From an uncultured Cytophagaceae bacterium (GTDB taxonomy: Bacteria > Bacteroidota > Bacteroidia > Cytophagales > Spirosomataceae), in the NCBI GenBank assembly GCA_903907745.1, contig CAIVPF010000118.1, positions 1 to 41,702 on the forward strand: DNA of 41,702 nucleotides. Reading direction: 5' to 3'. The notes beneath the pieces were generated by a model. It ran no database searches. It had not been told where the DNA came from and saw only the letters and a list, made by a program, of their open reading frames with translations. Below, piece by piece: positions 8,683-17,383 of this stretch (within the stretch, counting starts at the first letter, position 1; each line of letters begins with the position of its first letter). Both the position numbers and the translations under genes were made by a program.

Positions 8683-9796
8683 GAAAGAGTCGAATTAATT
8701 GTAGCGAAAGGTCCAAATGCACCATTTTCGCCCGCGCATTCCGTTCCAAATGGTAATATACTTCTGAAACCTTTTCACTCATGCGGCTAATGGCATCTTG
8801 ATGTAAGGTTTTTGAAAAATTTGCGATAAATGCCCGTTCCTTTTCGAGAGACTTGATCAGTTCGGGCGTCCCGGTAATTTGATACAGGCATTGTCGAAAC
8901 ATGTGTAAGGCATATTCCAAAATCCCTTTTTGCTCTTCCTTCGCCAAGCCGTCAAAATCATCTGCCATGTGGCTCAATTTAGTTAAATTCTTGCTGTAGA
9001 CTGCGCGCATCCATTCGGCAAACCAAGTAGCCATGCTCAAATTTTCGTTCGCAGCTTTGCTCAATGCCCAGGAAATATTTCCTTCACAACTCATGGCTAA
9101 ACGCTGGGCCTTCTCAATATCGATCTCAGTTTTACTGACCAAATAGGCGGCAAGGGCCTCTTCTTCGACCGTACCCACTTGAATCCGTTGGGTTCTAGAT
9201 ATGATGGTTGTCAATAATTTTTGAGGATCTGAACAAATCAATAGGAAAAGGGTGGAACTCGGTGGTTCCTCCAAGGTTTTTAATAAAGCATTTCCGGAAG
9301 AAGCATTTAACGATTCTGCGTTCCAAAGAAAAACGACTTTAAACGGCGCCTCAAAGGGTTTTAAGCTAATTTTTTGTACAAGTTTTCGGGTTTCTTCGAC
9401 GGGTATATTACCTTGTCGGTTACCCTCTGCACCCAAATACAAAAGCCAATCAGGCAGGCTTCGGTAGGGGGATTCCAATAAAAAATTTCGCCATTCGGGT
9501 AAAAAAGCATCTGATTCAGCATCTTTAACTTTTTTTGTGGTGATGGATGGAAAAACGAATAGGAGGTCGGGGTGTATGCCTTTGTGGACTTTTTGACAAC
9601 TCGGGCATGTTCCGCAGGCATCATCCCCATCGCGTTGCGTACAGAACAAGTAGGAAACGAAAGCCAGGGCCATGGCCATTTGAGCACCCCCAACAGGCCC
9701 TTGGAACAATTGTGCATGAGCGATATGCTGATCTTGCACGGCGCGGCTCAATTGTTTTTTAACCAGTTTCAATCCCGGAATATCCTGAAAACGCAT
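8669..9796 (-). CDS. holB: DNA polymerase III delta' subunit
   Basis: Clamp-loader subunit of the replicative polymerase, 375 residues. The AAA+ fold is recognisable from ALLKTLEEPPSSTLFLL and the SRTQRI arginine-containing motif. A zinc-ribbon with C52, C61, C64 and C67 (CGTCPSC) matches the DnaX/delta' Zn module. The Walker A equivalent at 32-40 (QGPVGGAQM) lacks the GK[ST], as expected for delta', which does not hydrolyse ATP. It sits 28 bp downstream of the GlmU-like gene and overlaps hemC. Confidence 0.93.
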   Translation of the reverse strand: MRFQDIPGLKLVKKQLSRAVQDQHIAHAQLFQGPVGGAQMAMALAFVSYLFCTQRDGDDACGTCPSCQKVHKGIHPDLLFVFPSITTKKVKDAESDAFLPEWRNFLLESPYRSLPDWLLYLGAEGNRQGNIPVEETRKLVQKISLKPFEAPFKVVFLWNAESLNASSGNALLKTLEEPPSSTLFLLICSDPQKLLTTIISRTQRIQVGTVEEEALAAYLVSKTEIDIEKAQRLAMSCEGNISWALSKAANENLSMATWFAEWMRAVYSKNLTKLSHMADDFDGLAKEEQKGILEYALHMFRQCLYQITGTPELIKSLEKERAFIANFSKTLHQDAISRMSEKVSEVYYHLERNARAKMVHLDLSLQLIRLFHAKN

Positions 9797-9824
9797 GCCT
9801 AGGGGTTAAATTTTTGCGAAAACA

Positions 9825-10925
9825 CTAATTTCGGAAAGAAGCTTCCTCTTTCCAAATTTGATCGATCATTGCCTCCATATTTTTTGGCAGGCTTTGTTTT
9901 TTTGTAGTGGCCCAGCGGTTGGCATTTTTTAGGGCCTTATCTTTTTGGTATATGCTGAATGCGGGAAATTCACCCCAAGTTAAGGAAGGGATAAATTTAG
10001 GTAAAAATGTACTTCCGCTGATATTGCAGTGGTTCCCGATGACCGTGCCGGTATTAAACTTAGTGGAGATTCCTGTCGTCACAAAATCACCCATGAGGAC
10101 GCCAAATCCGGTTTTATCTGTTTTTCGGTTTTCCCCGGAGGAATAGTCAAAAAGGGAAATAGGAGCTAGATCATTTCGGACATTGGAACAGGTGCTTAGT
10201 GCTCCCCAGTTGGAATATGAGCCAATGATCGATGAACCCACATAGCCTTCGTGCGCCTTATTGCTATAGGGAAAGAATAGGGAGGCATTTATTTCGCCGC
10301 CGACTTTACATCCGATACCGATGGTGGTATTTCCTCGGATTTTAGCGCCTAAGTTGGTGGATGACCCTGCGAGTAGCGCCGCTGGTCCTTGGATCAGGGT
10401 GCCAATTTGTATTTGGACCCCTTCTCCGATGAAAATAGGCCCTTGGCTTGCGTCCAAGATGCTTCCTTTTAGGGATGCGCTCGGGTGGATGAAGCAGTTT
10501 TCGGGGTGTAAAATGGTATTTCCTTCTCGGTTTAATGCGTCGAGATCGAGGGTATTTGCTTTGATTTCTTCGTGAAGTAATTGGACATTATAAGTCAATA
10601 GATCCTCCGGGTATTGAATATACCTCGGGGCAAAAGTCATCATTTGTTTTTTTAATCCCTGGGATTCGGATGTTCGGGATCGGAAGGCGATGAGTTGTTC
10701 GCCATACCAAAGGCTAGTTTCCGGGTCGAGAAGAGCAAGGAGGGAGTTTAAAATCGGGTCGGGTAGAAGAGTGCCGATTAGGTGCAAATCCGCTGAGATT
10801 TCTGTCCATTTATCTTGGATCTGATTCAGTCCAATATACAATTCCGACAGTCTACGCATATAGGTAAGCGGTCGGAGGTTTTTTAGGATTTTTTCGTCGT
10901 CAAAAAATTGGATCGAATGGCTCAT
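9825..10925 (-). CDS. Bacteroidota GlmU-like protein (putative sugar nucleotidyltransferase/acetyltransferase)
   Basis: 366-residue protein of the alternative GlmU family found in Bacteroidota (the family named TIGR03991 in my memory). The N-terminus IQFFDDEKILKNLRPLTYMR and the later LNQIQDKW match that family's conserved opening, which replaces the normal nucleotidyltransferase signature. From about residue 145 to 330 there are hexapeptide repeats forming a left-handed beta-helix (IFIGEGVQIQIGTLIQGPA, GNTTIGIGCKVGG). Proposed role: making UDP-GlcNAc for peptidoglycan and glycans; the enzymology is less certain than for E. coli GlmU. It begins just after the rpmE2 terminator, whose T-run is only 12 bp from its ATG. 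A weak promoter-like TAATTTG is at 10930-10936. Confidence 0.85.
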   Translation of the reverse strand: MSHSIQFFDDEKILKNLRPLTYMRRLSELYIGLNQIQDKWTEISADLHLIGTLLPDPILNSLLALLDPETSLWYGEQLIAFRSRTSESQGLKKQMMTFAPRYIQYPEDLLTYNVQLLHEEIKANTLDLDALNREGNTILHPENCFIHPSASLKGSILDASQGPIFIGEGVQIQIGTLIQGPAALLAGSSTNLGAKIRGNTTIGIGCKVGGEINASLFFPYSNKAHEGYVGSSIIGSYSNWGALSTCSNVRNDLAPISLFDYSSGENRKTDKTGFGVLMGDFVTTGISTKFNTGTVIGNHCNISGSTFLPKFIPSLTWGEFPAFSIYQKDKALKNANRWATTKKQSLPKNMEAMIDQIWKEEASFRN

Positions 10926-10942
10926 GTTGCAAATTACAAAAA

Positions 10943-10975
10943 AAAGGCCTCACCAAAAATATTGGAGAGGCCTTT
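10943..10975 (-). terminator. Intrinsic terminator of rpmE2
   Basis: Read on the minus strand, AAAGGCCTCTCC, a 9-nt loop and GGTGAGGCCTTT form a 12-bp stem with one A-A mismatch, followed by a run of Ts (10937-10945). It lies 20 bp after the rpmE2 stop codon and immediately before the GlmU-like gene, separating the two transcription units. Confidence 0.88.
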
Positions 10976-10995
10976 GATTAAATGGTGTGAGAAAC

Positions 10996-11238
10996 TTAGC
11001 TCTTCGCGTAGCGCTTGTTAAATTTGTCGACACGACCTGTTGTATCTAATAACACATTTTTACCTGTGTAAAAAGGATGTGATTGAGAGGAAACTTCAAT
11101 CTTGTATACAGGATATGTATTGCCTTCGAATTCAGTAGTTTCGGTGGTAGGAGCGCAAGAACGAGTTAAAAACTTGTAATCGGCTGATAAATCATGGAAT
11201 ACTACTTCTTTGTATTCTGGATGAATGTCTTTTTTCAT
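10996..11238 (-). CDS. rpmE2: 50S ribosomal protein L31, type B
   Basis: Ribosomal protein L31 of 80 residues. [20 protein letters not shown] and FLTRS are typical of the type B (zinc-free) branch; the two CxxC pairs of zinc-binding L31 are missing and a single Cys (C28) is present. The conserved [12 protein letters not shown] and the terminal [10 protein letters not shown] support the call. It is monocistronic: its own promoter is at 11324-11355, a structured leader of about 80 nt precedes it, and an intrinsic terminator follows. Confidence 0.97.
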   Translation of the reverse strand: MKKDIHPEYKEVVFHDLSADYKFLTRSCAPTTETTEFEGNTYPVYKIEVSSQSHPFYTGKNVLLDTTGRVDKFNKRYAKS

Positions 11239-11255
11239 GGGTTTTTAAATAATGA

Positions 11256-11310
11256 CGATTCCCTGCCGTCGTGTTGGTTTCAAATATGGAATCGGTGGGA
11301 GTCGGATTCC
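11256..11310 (-). promoter_or_regulatory. rpmE2 leader with mutually exclusive hairpins
   Basis: On the minus strand three segments occur in order: GGAATC (11310-11305), CGATTCC (11294-11288) and GGAATCG (11262-11256). The middle one can pair with the first (6 bp, 11-nt loop) or with the third (7 bp, 25-nt loop). The third ends 17 nt before the ATG. This architecture would suit autoregulation by L31 but is unproven. Confidence 0.45.
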
Positions 11311-11323
11311 TTTTAATGGGCCA

Positions 11324-11355
11324 CAAAATTAGAAATTATTTATTCCATGTCCAAG
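11324..11355 (-). promoter_or_regulatory. Promoter of rpmE2
   Basis: On the minus strand TAATTTTG at 11331-11324 matches TAnnTTTG exactly, with CTTG (11355-11352) 20 bp upstream as an approximate -33 element. Predicted start near 11317. Confidence 0.6.
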
Positions 11356-11531
11356 TTTTTTGTTATTATTTTTAACCGGATTTACAAGTATTTTTTGGTC
11401 CAATAAAAAGAAAAAATATTTTTTTTGGTACTTTTCCAAGAGACACAAGGCCTAATGATTTGACTAAGCGATAGTTGAATATTATAATTTAAATAACACT
11501 TTTTTTAATACCTTTTTTGCTCAAAAAAATG

Positions 11532-11563
11532 TTTGCAAGTGGAGGCGATTTTTTCTAATTTTA
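11532..11563 (+). promoter_or_regulatory. Promoter of nrdA
   Basis: TTTG at 11532-11535 and TAATTTTA at 11556-11563 (7 of 8 matches to TAnnTTTG) are separated by 20 bp, the spacing expected for the Bacteroidota primary sigma factor. Predicted start is near 11570, leaving a leader of about 65 nt. Confidence 0.6.
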
Positions 11564-11568
11564 CTGAG

Positions 11569-11607
11569 AAGGGAAAGGCTCTAAAGATTTCCTTTTACAG
11601 TCTAGAG
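11569..11607 (+). promoter_or_regulatory. Possible pseudoknot in nrdA leader
   Basis: AAGGGAAA (11569-11576) can pair with TTTCCTTT (11588-11595), 8 bp including one G-U, closing an 11-nt loop. Within that loop CTCTA (11579-11583) is complementary to TAGAG (11603-11607) downstream, which would make an H-type pseudoknot at the very 5' end of the mRNA. Short stems, so chance pairing is possible. Confidence 0.35.
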
Positions 11608-11635
11608 TTTACAACATAATCATACTATAAAACAC

Positions 11636-14083
11636 ATGTACGTAATTAAAAGAGACGGTCGTCGCGAATCTGTTAAGTTTGACAAAATCACCGCCAGAAT
11701 AGAGAAGCTTTGCTATAGCTTAGATCCCTTCTTTGTTCAGCCTTTGGAGGTAGCAAGAAAAGTTATTTCAGGATTGTACGACGGGGTTAAAACGACTGAA
11801 TTGGATAATTTGGCGGCTGAAACGGCTGCGTCTTTGACTACTAAGCACCCAGATTATGCTGTTTTGGCTGCTAGGATTGCGATTTCTAATTTACACAAGA
11901 ATACATTGAAGTCTTTTTCGGCGACAATGAAGCGCTTGTTTACCTATGTAGATCCTAAGACTGGACAAAATGCGTCCTTGCTTTCTAAGGAGGTTTATGA
12001 GATTATAAAAAAGAATGCGGTGGAGTTGGATGAGGCGATTATTTATGATCGTGATTTTGGGTATGATTATTTTGGTTTTAAGACTTTAGAGAAATCATAT
12101 TTATTGAAATTAGAGGGTCAGATTGCGGAGCGTCCTCAGCATATGTTGATGCGTGTAGCCGTAGGAATTCACGGGGCAGATTTGACTTCAGCTATAGAGA
12201 CATATAATTTATTATCGGAGCGTTGGTTTACTCACGCGACACCTACCTTATTTAATGCCGGAACACCTAAGCCTCAAATGTCATCTTGTTTCTTATTGAC
12301 GGTTCAAGATGATTCCATCGAAGGGATTTATGATACTTTGAAGCAAACGGCGAAGATTTCGCAATCAGCTGGTGGGATTGGTTTAAGTATTCACAACATT
12401 CGAGCGACGGGTTCATACATTAAGGGTACGAATGGTACTTCCAATGGAATCATCCCTATGTTACGTGTATTTAATGATACGGCTCGTTATGTAGATCAAG
12501 GTGGCGGAAAACGCAAGGGCTCTTTTGCGATTTATTTGGAGCCTTGGCATGCAGATGTTTTTGAGTTTTTGGAATTAAAGAAGAATCACGGAAAAGAAGA
12601 AATGCGTGCGCGTGATTTGTTCTATGCGCTTTGGATTCCAGATTTATTCATGAAGCGTGTGGAAAGCAATGAGGAATGGTCTTTATTCTGTCCGCATGAG
12701 TGTCCGGGTTTAGCGGATACGCATGGTGAGGCGTTTGAGGCATTGTATCATTCTTATGAATTGGCCGGAAAAGCGCGCCAAGTAGTTAAAGCACAAGAAT
12801 TGTGGTTTAAAATTTTGGAATCCCAAACAGAAACAGGTACGCCTTACATGTTGTTCAAGGATCATGCGAACAACAAATCAAATCAAAAGAATTTAGGTAC
12901 AATTAAATCATCGAATTTATGTACTGAAATCATGGAATATACATCGAAAGATGAGGTGGCCGTGTGTAATTTAGCTTCTTTAGCTCTTCCGAAATACGTT
13001 CATGTCAATGAGCAGGGAGTAATGGAATTTGATCACACTCGGCTTTATGAGGTAACAAAAACGGCAACGAAGAATTTGAACAAAATCATCGATGTCAATT
13101 ATTATCCTGTTCCAGAAGCGCGTAACTCAAATTTACGTCACCGTCCAATCGGTATCGGTGTTCAAGGCTTGGCAGATGTGTTCATTATGTTGCGCATGCC
13201 ATTTGAATCTGAGGAAGCCCAACAATTGAATAAGGATATTTTCGAAACCATCTATTATGCATCCATGGAAGCATCAATGGAATTAGCGATCAAAGAAGGT
13301 CCGTATTCGAGCTGGGAAGGGTCACCAATCTCGAAAGGTATTTTCCAATTCGATATGTGGAATGTGACACCGAGCTCAGGTCGGTGGAACTGGGAAGAAA
13401 TGCGCGAGAAAGTGGTTACTCATGGGGTTCGTAATTCCCTTTTGGTAGCACCGATGCCGACGGCCTCCACTTCACAAATCCTCGGAAACAACGAATGCTT
13501 TGAGCCATATACCTCGAATATTTATGCTCGACGTGTGTTATCAGGTGAATTTGCCGTCGTGAATAAGCACTTATTGAAGGACTTGATTAAATTGGGTCTT
13601 TGGAATGAGTCGATGAAAAATAAATTAATTTCAGCCAACGGTTCCGTACAAAATATCCCAGAAATTCCTCAAAACTTGAAGGATTTGTACAAAACAGTTT
13701 GGGAAATCAAGCAAAAGACGATTTTGGAAATGGCAGCCGATCGCGGAGCGTATATCTGTCAATCGCAAAGTTTAAATATTCATATTCAGGATGTGAACTT
13801 TGGTAAATTGACGTCCATGCACTTCCACGCTTGGAAATTAGGTTTGAAAACAGGTATGTATTACTTGCGTACGAAAGCTGCGGCTGACGCGATCAAATTC
13901 ACCGTGGAAAAACAAGCAGATGTTCAAATCGAGCAAACAGATGTGGTGCGTGAAACAGAAATGCAATACGCAGCCCATACCACACAAGCTGCCGCATCAT
14001 TTAACAGCGAGGATGACCAGAATCGCTCTGATATGTCTTGTTCCTTAGATAATCCGGAGGCCTGCGAAGCTTGCGGATCATAA
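11636..14083 (+). CDS. nrdA: Ribonucleoside-diphosphate reductase, class I, alpha subunit
   Basis: Large subunit of class I ribonucleotide reductase, 815 residues, making dNDPs from NDPs. Residues 1 to about 95 are an ATP-cone allosteric domain ([18 protein letters not shown]). The active site has the NxCxE triad in [11 protein letters not shown] (about residue 427-431), the partner cysteine in VAVCNLAS, and [12 protein letters not shown] earlier. [15 protein letters not shown] is the phosphate-binding signature. The C-terminus EACEACGS carries the redox-shuttling Cys pair. No nrdB gene is beside it, so the beta subunit must be encoded elsewhere. It is flanked by its own promoter and terminator and is probably monocistronic. 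Confidence 0.97.
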   Translation: MYVIKRDGRRESVKFDKITARIEKLCYSLDPFFVQPLEVARKVISGLYDGVKTTELDNLAAETAASLTTKHPDYAVLAARIAISNLHKNTLKSFSATMKRLFTYVDPKTGQNASLLSKEVYEIIKKNAVELDEAIIYDRDFGYDYFGFKTLEKSYLLKLEGQIAERPQHMLMRVAVGIHGADLTSAIETYNLLSERWFTHATPTLFNAGTPKPQMSSCFLLTVQDDSIEGIYDTLKQTAKISQSAGGIGLSIHNIRATGSYIKGTNGTSNGIIPMLRVFNDTARYVDQGGGKRKGSFAIYLEPWHADVFEFLELKKNHGKEEMRARDLFYALWIPDLFMKRVESNEEWSLFCPHECPGLADTHGEAFEALYHSYELAGKARQVVKAQELWFKILESQTETGTPYMLFKDHANNKSNQKNLGTIKSSNLCTEIMEYTSKDEVAVCNLASLALPKYVHVNEQGVMEFDHTRLYEVTKTATKNLNKIIDVNYYPVPEARNSNLRHRPIGIGVQGLADVFIMLRMPFESEEAQQLNKDIFETIYYASMEASMELAIKEGPYSSWEGSPISKGIFQFDMWNVTPSSGRWNWEEMREKVVTHGVRNSLLVAPMPTASTSQILGNNECFEPYTSNIYARRVLSGEFAVVNKHLLKDLIKLGLWNESMKNKLISANGSVQNIPEIPQNLKDLYKTVWEIKQKTILEMAADRGAYICQSQSLNIHIQDVNFGKLTSMHFHAWKLGLKTGMYYLRTKAAADAIKFTVEKQADVQIEQTDVVRETEMQYAAHTTQAAASFNSEDDQNRSDMSCSLDNPEACEACGS

Positions 14084-14103
14084 GAATGATGCATCATCTT
14101 ATT

Positions 14104-14143
14104 CACAAAAATCACTTGATTGAAAGGTCAAGTGATTTTTGTG
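14104..14143 (+). terminator. Strong intrinsic terminator of nrdA
   Basis: CACAAAAATCACTTGA (14104-14119) and its perfect reverse complement (14128-14143) form a 16-bp stem with an 8-nt loop, 20 bp after the nrdA stop. The T-run lies inside the descending arm; the symmetry means it could act in both directions, though no convergent gene needs it. Confidence 0.88.
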
Positions 14144-14162
14144 TTTACATGTTACCTGAATA

Positions 14163-15761
14163 ATGACTAAAAAAGGAAAGCTTTTTCTCTTATTTTTTTC
14201 CCTGATGTCCCTAGGATTGTTCCTTAGGATCTATCATATTTCCAATTTTGGGTTATTCGGCGATGAAAAACAAAGTGCACTTATAGCCGTAGGCAATACG
14301 AATTTCGGCGGAATGAGTGCCCTCATGAATCCTCCGGCCATTTTTACCCCAGCGGATTATTGGGCACCTCGAGGGATTCAAGCCTGGTTTGAAGCCGACG
14401 CCCGTGGCGATGTCAGTGGAAATAGCCTCCTTCATGACATGATGTTAAAACTGGTCGCCCAGGTTTTCGGTAAGGGGGATGGAGCATTAAGAGGCGTTTC
14501 CGTATTTTTTAATATGCTCACGCTTTGGTTGCTTTTTTATTGGGCGCGTCGTCAAAAAAAACAGGAATTTTATTGGCCCTTAGGTATTTTATTGTTGGCA
14601 GTTCTTGAGCCCTTTTTTATTATTTTTAGCCAACAAGCACGTAATTATACCACCAGCCTTTTTTTTAGTACGGCATCCAATTATTTTTTCTGGAAAATCA
14701 TCATTCAAAAACCTGATTTAGAAACACCCAAAACAAAAGATGTATACGGATGGGCTTTAACCAGTGTTTTTGCCTTATTTAGTACCTATTTGACTGCTTT
14801 GGTTTTGGTGGGTCAATTCATCTACATGCTGATTCGAAGGCCAGCATGGCTATTTTGGCAAAAAATGTTCCTGGGAGCTCTATGTATTTTAATTCCATTT
14901 GCCGCGTGGATACTTTGGGGGCCTGGGCAATATTTCTTAGCTTATCAGGCCGACGCGGGGAAACAATATTTGGCCTTTTTGCAAACGAATGGACCTATCA
15001 AGGATTGGATAGAGGCCTCGAATCCCACAAATTTATCCAAAAGGACGATTAGTATTTTATCAGATTGTTTTTTCTGGACCAATGATTTATATGCGCGCCA
15101 AGGCATCAAATTTGGCGGAATCTTATTAGTGATTTTTGCTTTTTTGGTTGTGCGTTGGGTTCGGTCGATTGACGATATCCCCATGAAGCGCTTATATATA
15201 TTTGCTGGAATCCAATTATTTTTTCCAATTCTGGTTTTAATAGGAACTGCGATTCATGCAGGTACGACCACCGGTTATTTTTTACGCTATGCGAGTTTTG
15301 CCTTGCCATTTGGTATTTTCATTTCGGCAGGTTTTGCAGATTATGTTCTTCGATTGCCTATCTGGTATCGAAGTTTAGGGATTCTTTTGATGTTGATTCA
15401 ATTGTATTTTTTGGTATTTCAATTTACCCCTTTATATAAAGACCAAAAACAAAAATATACGAATTCACAAGGACGAATTAAGAATCCATATCCATTCATT
15501 GCGGATCGGATCCGACAAAATTATATGGCGGGAGATACGGTTTTATATCCATCACGAAAGACGAATTTTTTAAATTCACAGCACATTAATATGCAAGCCG
15601 TGGATGTTTCCGATGCGCAATTAGTGAATTTGTATTTTGATGCAGAGGAACCATTTTATCAAAAAATTGATACCACCTATCAAGATTCCGTCATCATTCG
15701 CAAGAAAAATGGCCAAAGATTGCTTATTTTTGATTTTCGACAGGGCTCTTTAAGATATTAG
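14163..15761 (+). CDS. GT-C-type membrane glycosyltransferase
   Basis: 532-residue integral membrane protein. After a first transmembrane helix (LFLLFFSLMSLGLFLRIY) the extracytoplasmic loop carries FGLFGDEKQSALI, whose Asp-Glu is the catalytic-loop signature of GT-C transferases of the ArnT/PMT (GT39/GT83-like) type. Roughly ten further hydrophobic helices follow, then a soluble C-terminal part of about 90 residues. GT-C enzymes move a sugar from a polyprenyl-phosphate donor to an acceptor on the outer side of the inner membrane. The neighbouring GT2 gene, 4 bp downstream, is of the type that makes such donors, so the two likely act in sequence. Donor and acceptor are unknown. Confidence 0.82.
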   Translation: MTKKGKLFLLFFSLMSLGLFLRIYHISNFGLFGDEKQSALIAVGNTNFGGMSALMNPPAIFTPADYWAPRGIQAWFEADARGDVSGNSLLHDMMLKLVAQVFGKGDGALRGVSVFFNMLTLWLLFYWARRQKKQEFYWPLGILLLAVLEPFFIIFSQQARNYTTSLFFSTASNYFFWKIIIQKPDLETPKTKDVYGWALTSVFALFSTYLTALVLVGQFIYMLIRRPAWLFWQKMFLGALCILIPFAAWILWGPGQYFLAYQADAGKQYLAFLQTNGPIKDWIEASNPTNLSKRTISILSDCFFWTNDLYARQGIKFGGILLVIFAFLVVRWVRSIDDIPMKRLYIFAGIQLFFPILVLIGTAIHAGTTTGYFLRYASFALPFGIFISAGFADYVLRLPIWYRSLGILLMLIQLYFLVFQFTPLYKDQKQKYTNSQGRIKNPYPFIADRIRQNYMAGDTVLYPSRKTNFLNSQHINMQAVDVSDAQLVNLYFDAEEPFYQKIDTTYQDSVIIRKKNGQRLLIFDFRQGSLRY

Positions 15762-15765
15762 GTAT

Positions 15766-16716
15766 ATGTCCAATTCGCTTCCTCAGGTTTCATTTGTCAT
15801 TCCATTGTACAATGAAGAGAGTAATTTAGGTGCCTTGGTGGATCGCTTAATCCAAGTGATCGAATCATCTGACTTGGCGATCGATGTTGTATTGATTGAT
15901 GATGGAAGTCAGGATCGGTCTCGTGAGATTTTGCAGGCCTTAGCGCTTCAGGATTCTCGTTTTCATGTGATTTTATTGTCAAAAAATCATGGGCATCAAT
16001 TGGCCCTCACCGCAGGTTTGTCCGTTGCCCGGGGTACAGAAGGCGTTTTTGTGTTGGACGGAGATTTGCAAGACCCTCCCGAATTATTGGCCACTTTTTA
16101 TGCCAAATTTAAGGAAGGCTATGATGTTGTATATGCGGTGCGAGAAAAGAGGAAAGAGGTTTTCTACAAGCGCTGGGCCTATTTCATTTTTTATCGGATT
16201 TTGAAAAAAATTGCCAATGTGGATATTCCATTAGATAGTGGCGATTTTTCATTTATAAGTCGGCGCGTAGTTCATGTTTTAAACCAAATGCCAGAGGAAA
16301 GCAGATTCATACGGGGTATGCGTACTTGGATTGGATTTAAACAAATAGGTATTTCCTACGATCGCCAAGAGCGGGCGAGCGGAGATTCTAAATATTCTTT
16401 TGGGAAATTGGTTCAATTGGCCTTAAATGGAATATTTAATTTCAGTGAATTTCCGATCAAATTTGTGACCATGTTAGGTGGTTTTGCGATTTTTTCCTCA
16501 ATGATTTATTTCATTTCGGTTGTGATCAAGAAGTTTTTTGTCGACGAGGTCATTGAAGGTTTCACGGCTTTATTATTTGTTATTATTTTATTTGGAGGAA
16601 TCCAATTGGCTGCCATTGGGATTTTAGGGGAATATATTTTACGTATATTCTTTCAGTCTAAAAATAGACCCAATTTTATCATTGAAAAGCAAATCCTGAA
16701 TGGAGAAATCAAATAA
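15766..16716 (+). CDS. GT2 polyprenyl-phosphate glycosyltransferase (DPM1/GtrB-like)
   Basis: 316 residues. The cytoplasmic GT-A domain starts VSFVIPLYNEESNL, has the nucleotide-binding VVLIDDGSQDRSREIL and the metal-binding LDGDLQDPPELL (DxD-like). Two hydrophobic helices near 230-290 anchor it to the inner membrane, as in GtrB, ArnC and bacterial dolichol-phosphate-mannose synthases. Expected reaction: transfer of a sugar from a nucleotide sugar to undecaprenyl phosphate. It lies 4 bp after the GT-C gene and overlaps the YhhN gene by 17 bp, so the three are one operon. Confidence 0.9.
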   Translation: MSNSLPQVSFVIPLYNEESNLGALVDRLIQVIESSDLAIDVVLIDDGSQDRSREILQALALQDSRFHVILLSKNHGHQLALTAGLSVARGTEGVFVLDGDLQDPPELLATFYAKFKEGYDVVYAVREKRKEVFYKRWAYFIFYRILKKIANVDIPLDSGDFSFISRRVVHVLNQMPEESRFIRGMRTWIGFKQIGISYDRQERASGDSKYSFGKLVQLALNGIFNFSEFPIKFVTMLGGFAIFSSMIYFISVVIKKFFVDEVIEGFTALLFVIILFGGIQLAAIGILGEYILRIFFQSKNRPNFIIEKQILNGEIK

Positions 16717-17371
16717 GTTCATTAGCGCAAAAAACCTGATCATCCTCTATATTGTGGATGGTCTCTTGAATCTATTTTTAACCTATCTTTTTCCTGATTT
16801 AAAGGATACGCGCTATATCACAAAACCCCTATTGATGCTGTTATTGATGGCGTATGTGGTCCAAGAAGCCGATTCGTCCCTACGTAAAGCCCTTCTAATT
16901 ACCTTGTTTTTTTCGCTGCTCGGGGATATTTTTTTGATGTTACCGGGTACGAATCCCCTGTATTTCCAATTAGGCATTTTGGCCTTTTTAGGTTCTCAAA
17001 TTGGATATATTAATTTGTTTTTTAAGCAAAGGGATTCGATTATGTACTTGTTTTTGGTACCCATCCTGATTTACGTGGGCGGGTTTTTGGCCTTTCTTTT
17101 GCCGCATGTGAAGCCTATGCTTCAAATACCTATTATCGTTTATGGGCTCGCTTTAGGTTCTATGTTGTTTTTTGCTTTGAATCGAAAAAAGGATAGTTCA
17201 TATAATCAAGTGGCATTGGGCGCCTTATTGTTTGTTGGCTCGGACAGTATTTTGGCGGTATTAAAGTTTTATTATGCCTTTCAAGGAAATTCTTTAGCCG
17301 TGATGAGCACTTATATTGCGGCTCAATTGTTACTCACCTTGGGTTTATGTAAATTGCAGATTAGAAATTAA
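16700..17371 (+). CDS. YhhN-family integral membrane protein (lysoplasmalogenase-like)
   Basis: 223-residue protein with about eight hydrophobic helices, matching the YhhN/TMEM86 family: the conserved FSLLGDIFLML with its membrane Asp, and the later GALLFVGSDSILAVLKFY with a second Asp. Eukaryotic TMEM86B and some bacterial members hydrolyse the vinyl-ether bond of lysoplasmalogens; whether this bacterium has plasmalogens is unknown, so the activity is only a family inference. The ATG at 16700 lies inside the GT2 gene. The next gene starts 12 bp after its stop. Confidence 0.82.
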   Translation: MEKSNKFISAKNLIILYIVDGLLNLFLTYLFPDLKDTRYITKPLLMLLLMAYVVQEADSSLRKALLITLFFSLLGDIFLMLPGTNPLYFQLGILAFLGSQIGYINLFFKQRDSIMYLFLVPILIYVGGFLAFLLPHVKPMLQIPIIVYGLALGSMLFFALNRKKDSSYNQVALGALLFVGSDSILAVLKFYYAFQGNSLAVMSTYIAAQLLLTLGLCKLQIRN

Positions 17372-17383
17372 TTCAAAATTTTC

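Larger units (their letters stand above)
11239..11635. other. 397-bp divergent intergenic region rpmE2/nrdA
   Basis: No gene is visible here. It holds, from left to right, the rpmE2 leader (about 11239-11317) with alternative hairpins, the rpmE2 promoter (11324-11355), an AT-rich stretch with several T and A runs (about 11356-11530) in which I see no clear NrdR box, the nrdA promoter (11532-11563), and the nrdA leader with a possible pseudoknot (11569-11607). Confidence 0.7.

Noticed and set aside
9680-9705. Missing Walker A lysine in HolB as a gene defect
   Set aside because: Delta' subunits normally lack a working P-loop; the zinc cysteines and other motifs are intact.
11356-11530. NrdR boxes or a small gene upstream of nrdA
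   Set aside because: Only AT-rich homopolymer runs are seen; no pair of NrdR-like 16-mers and no frame with coding character.
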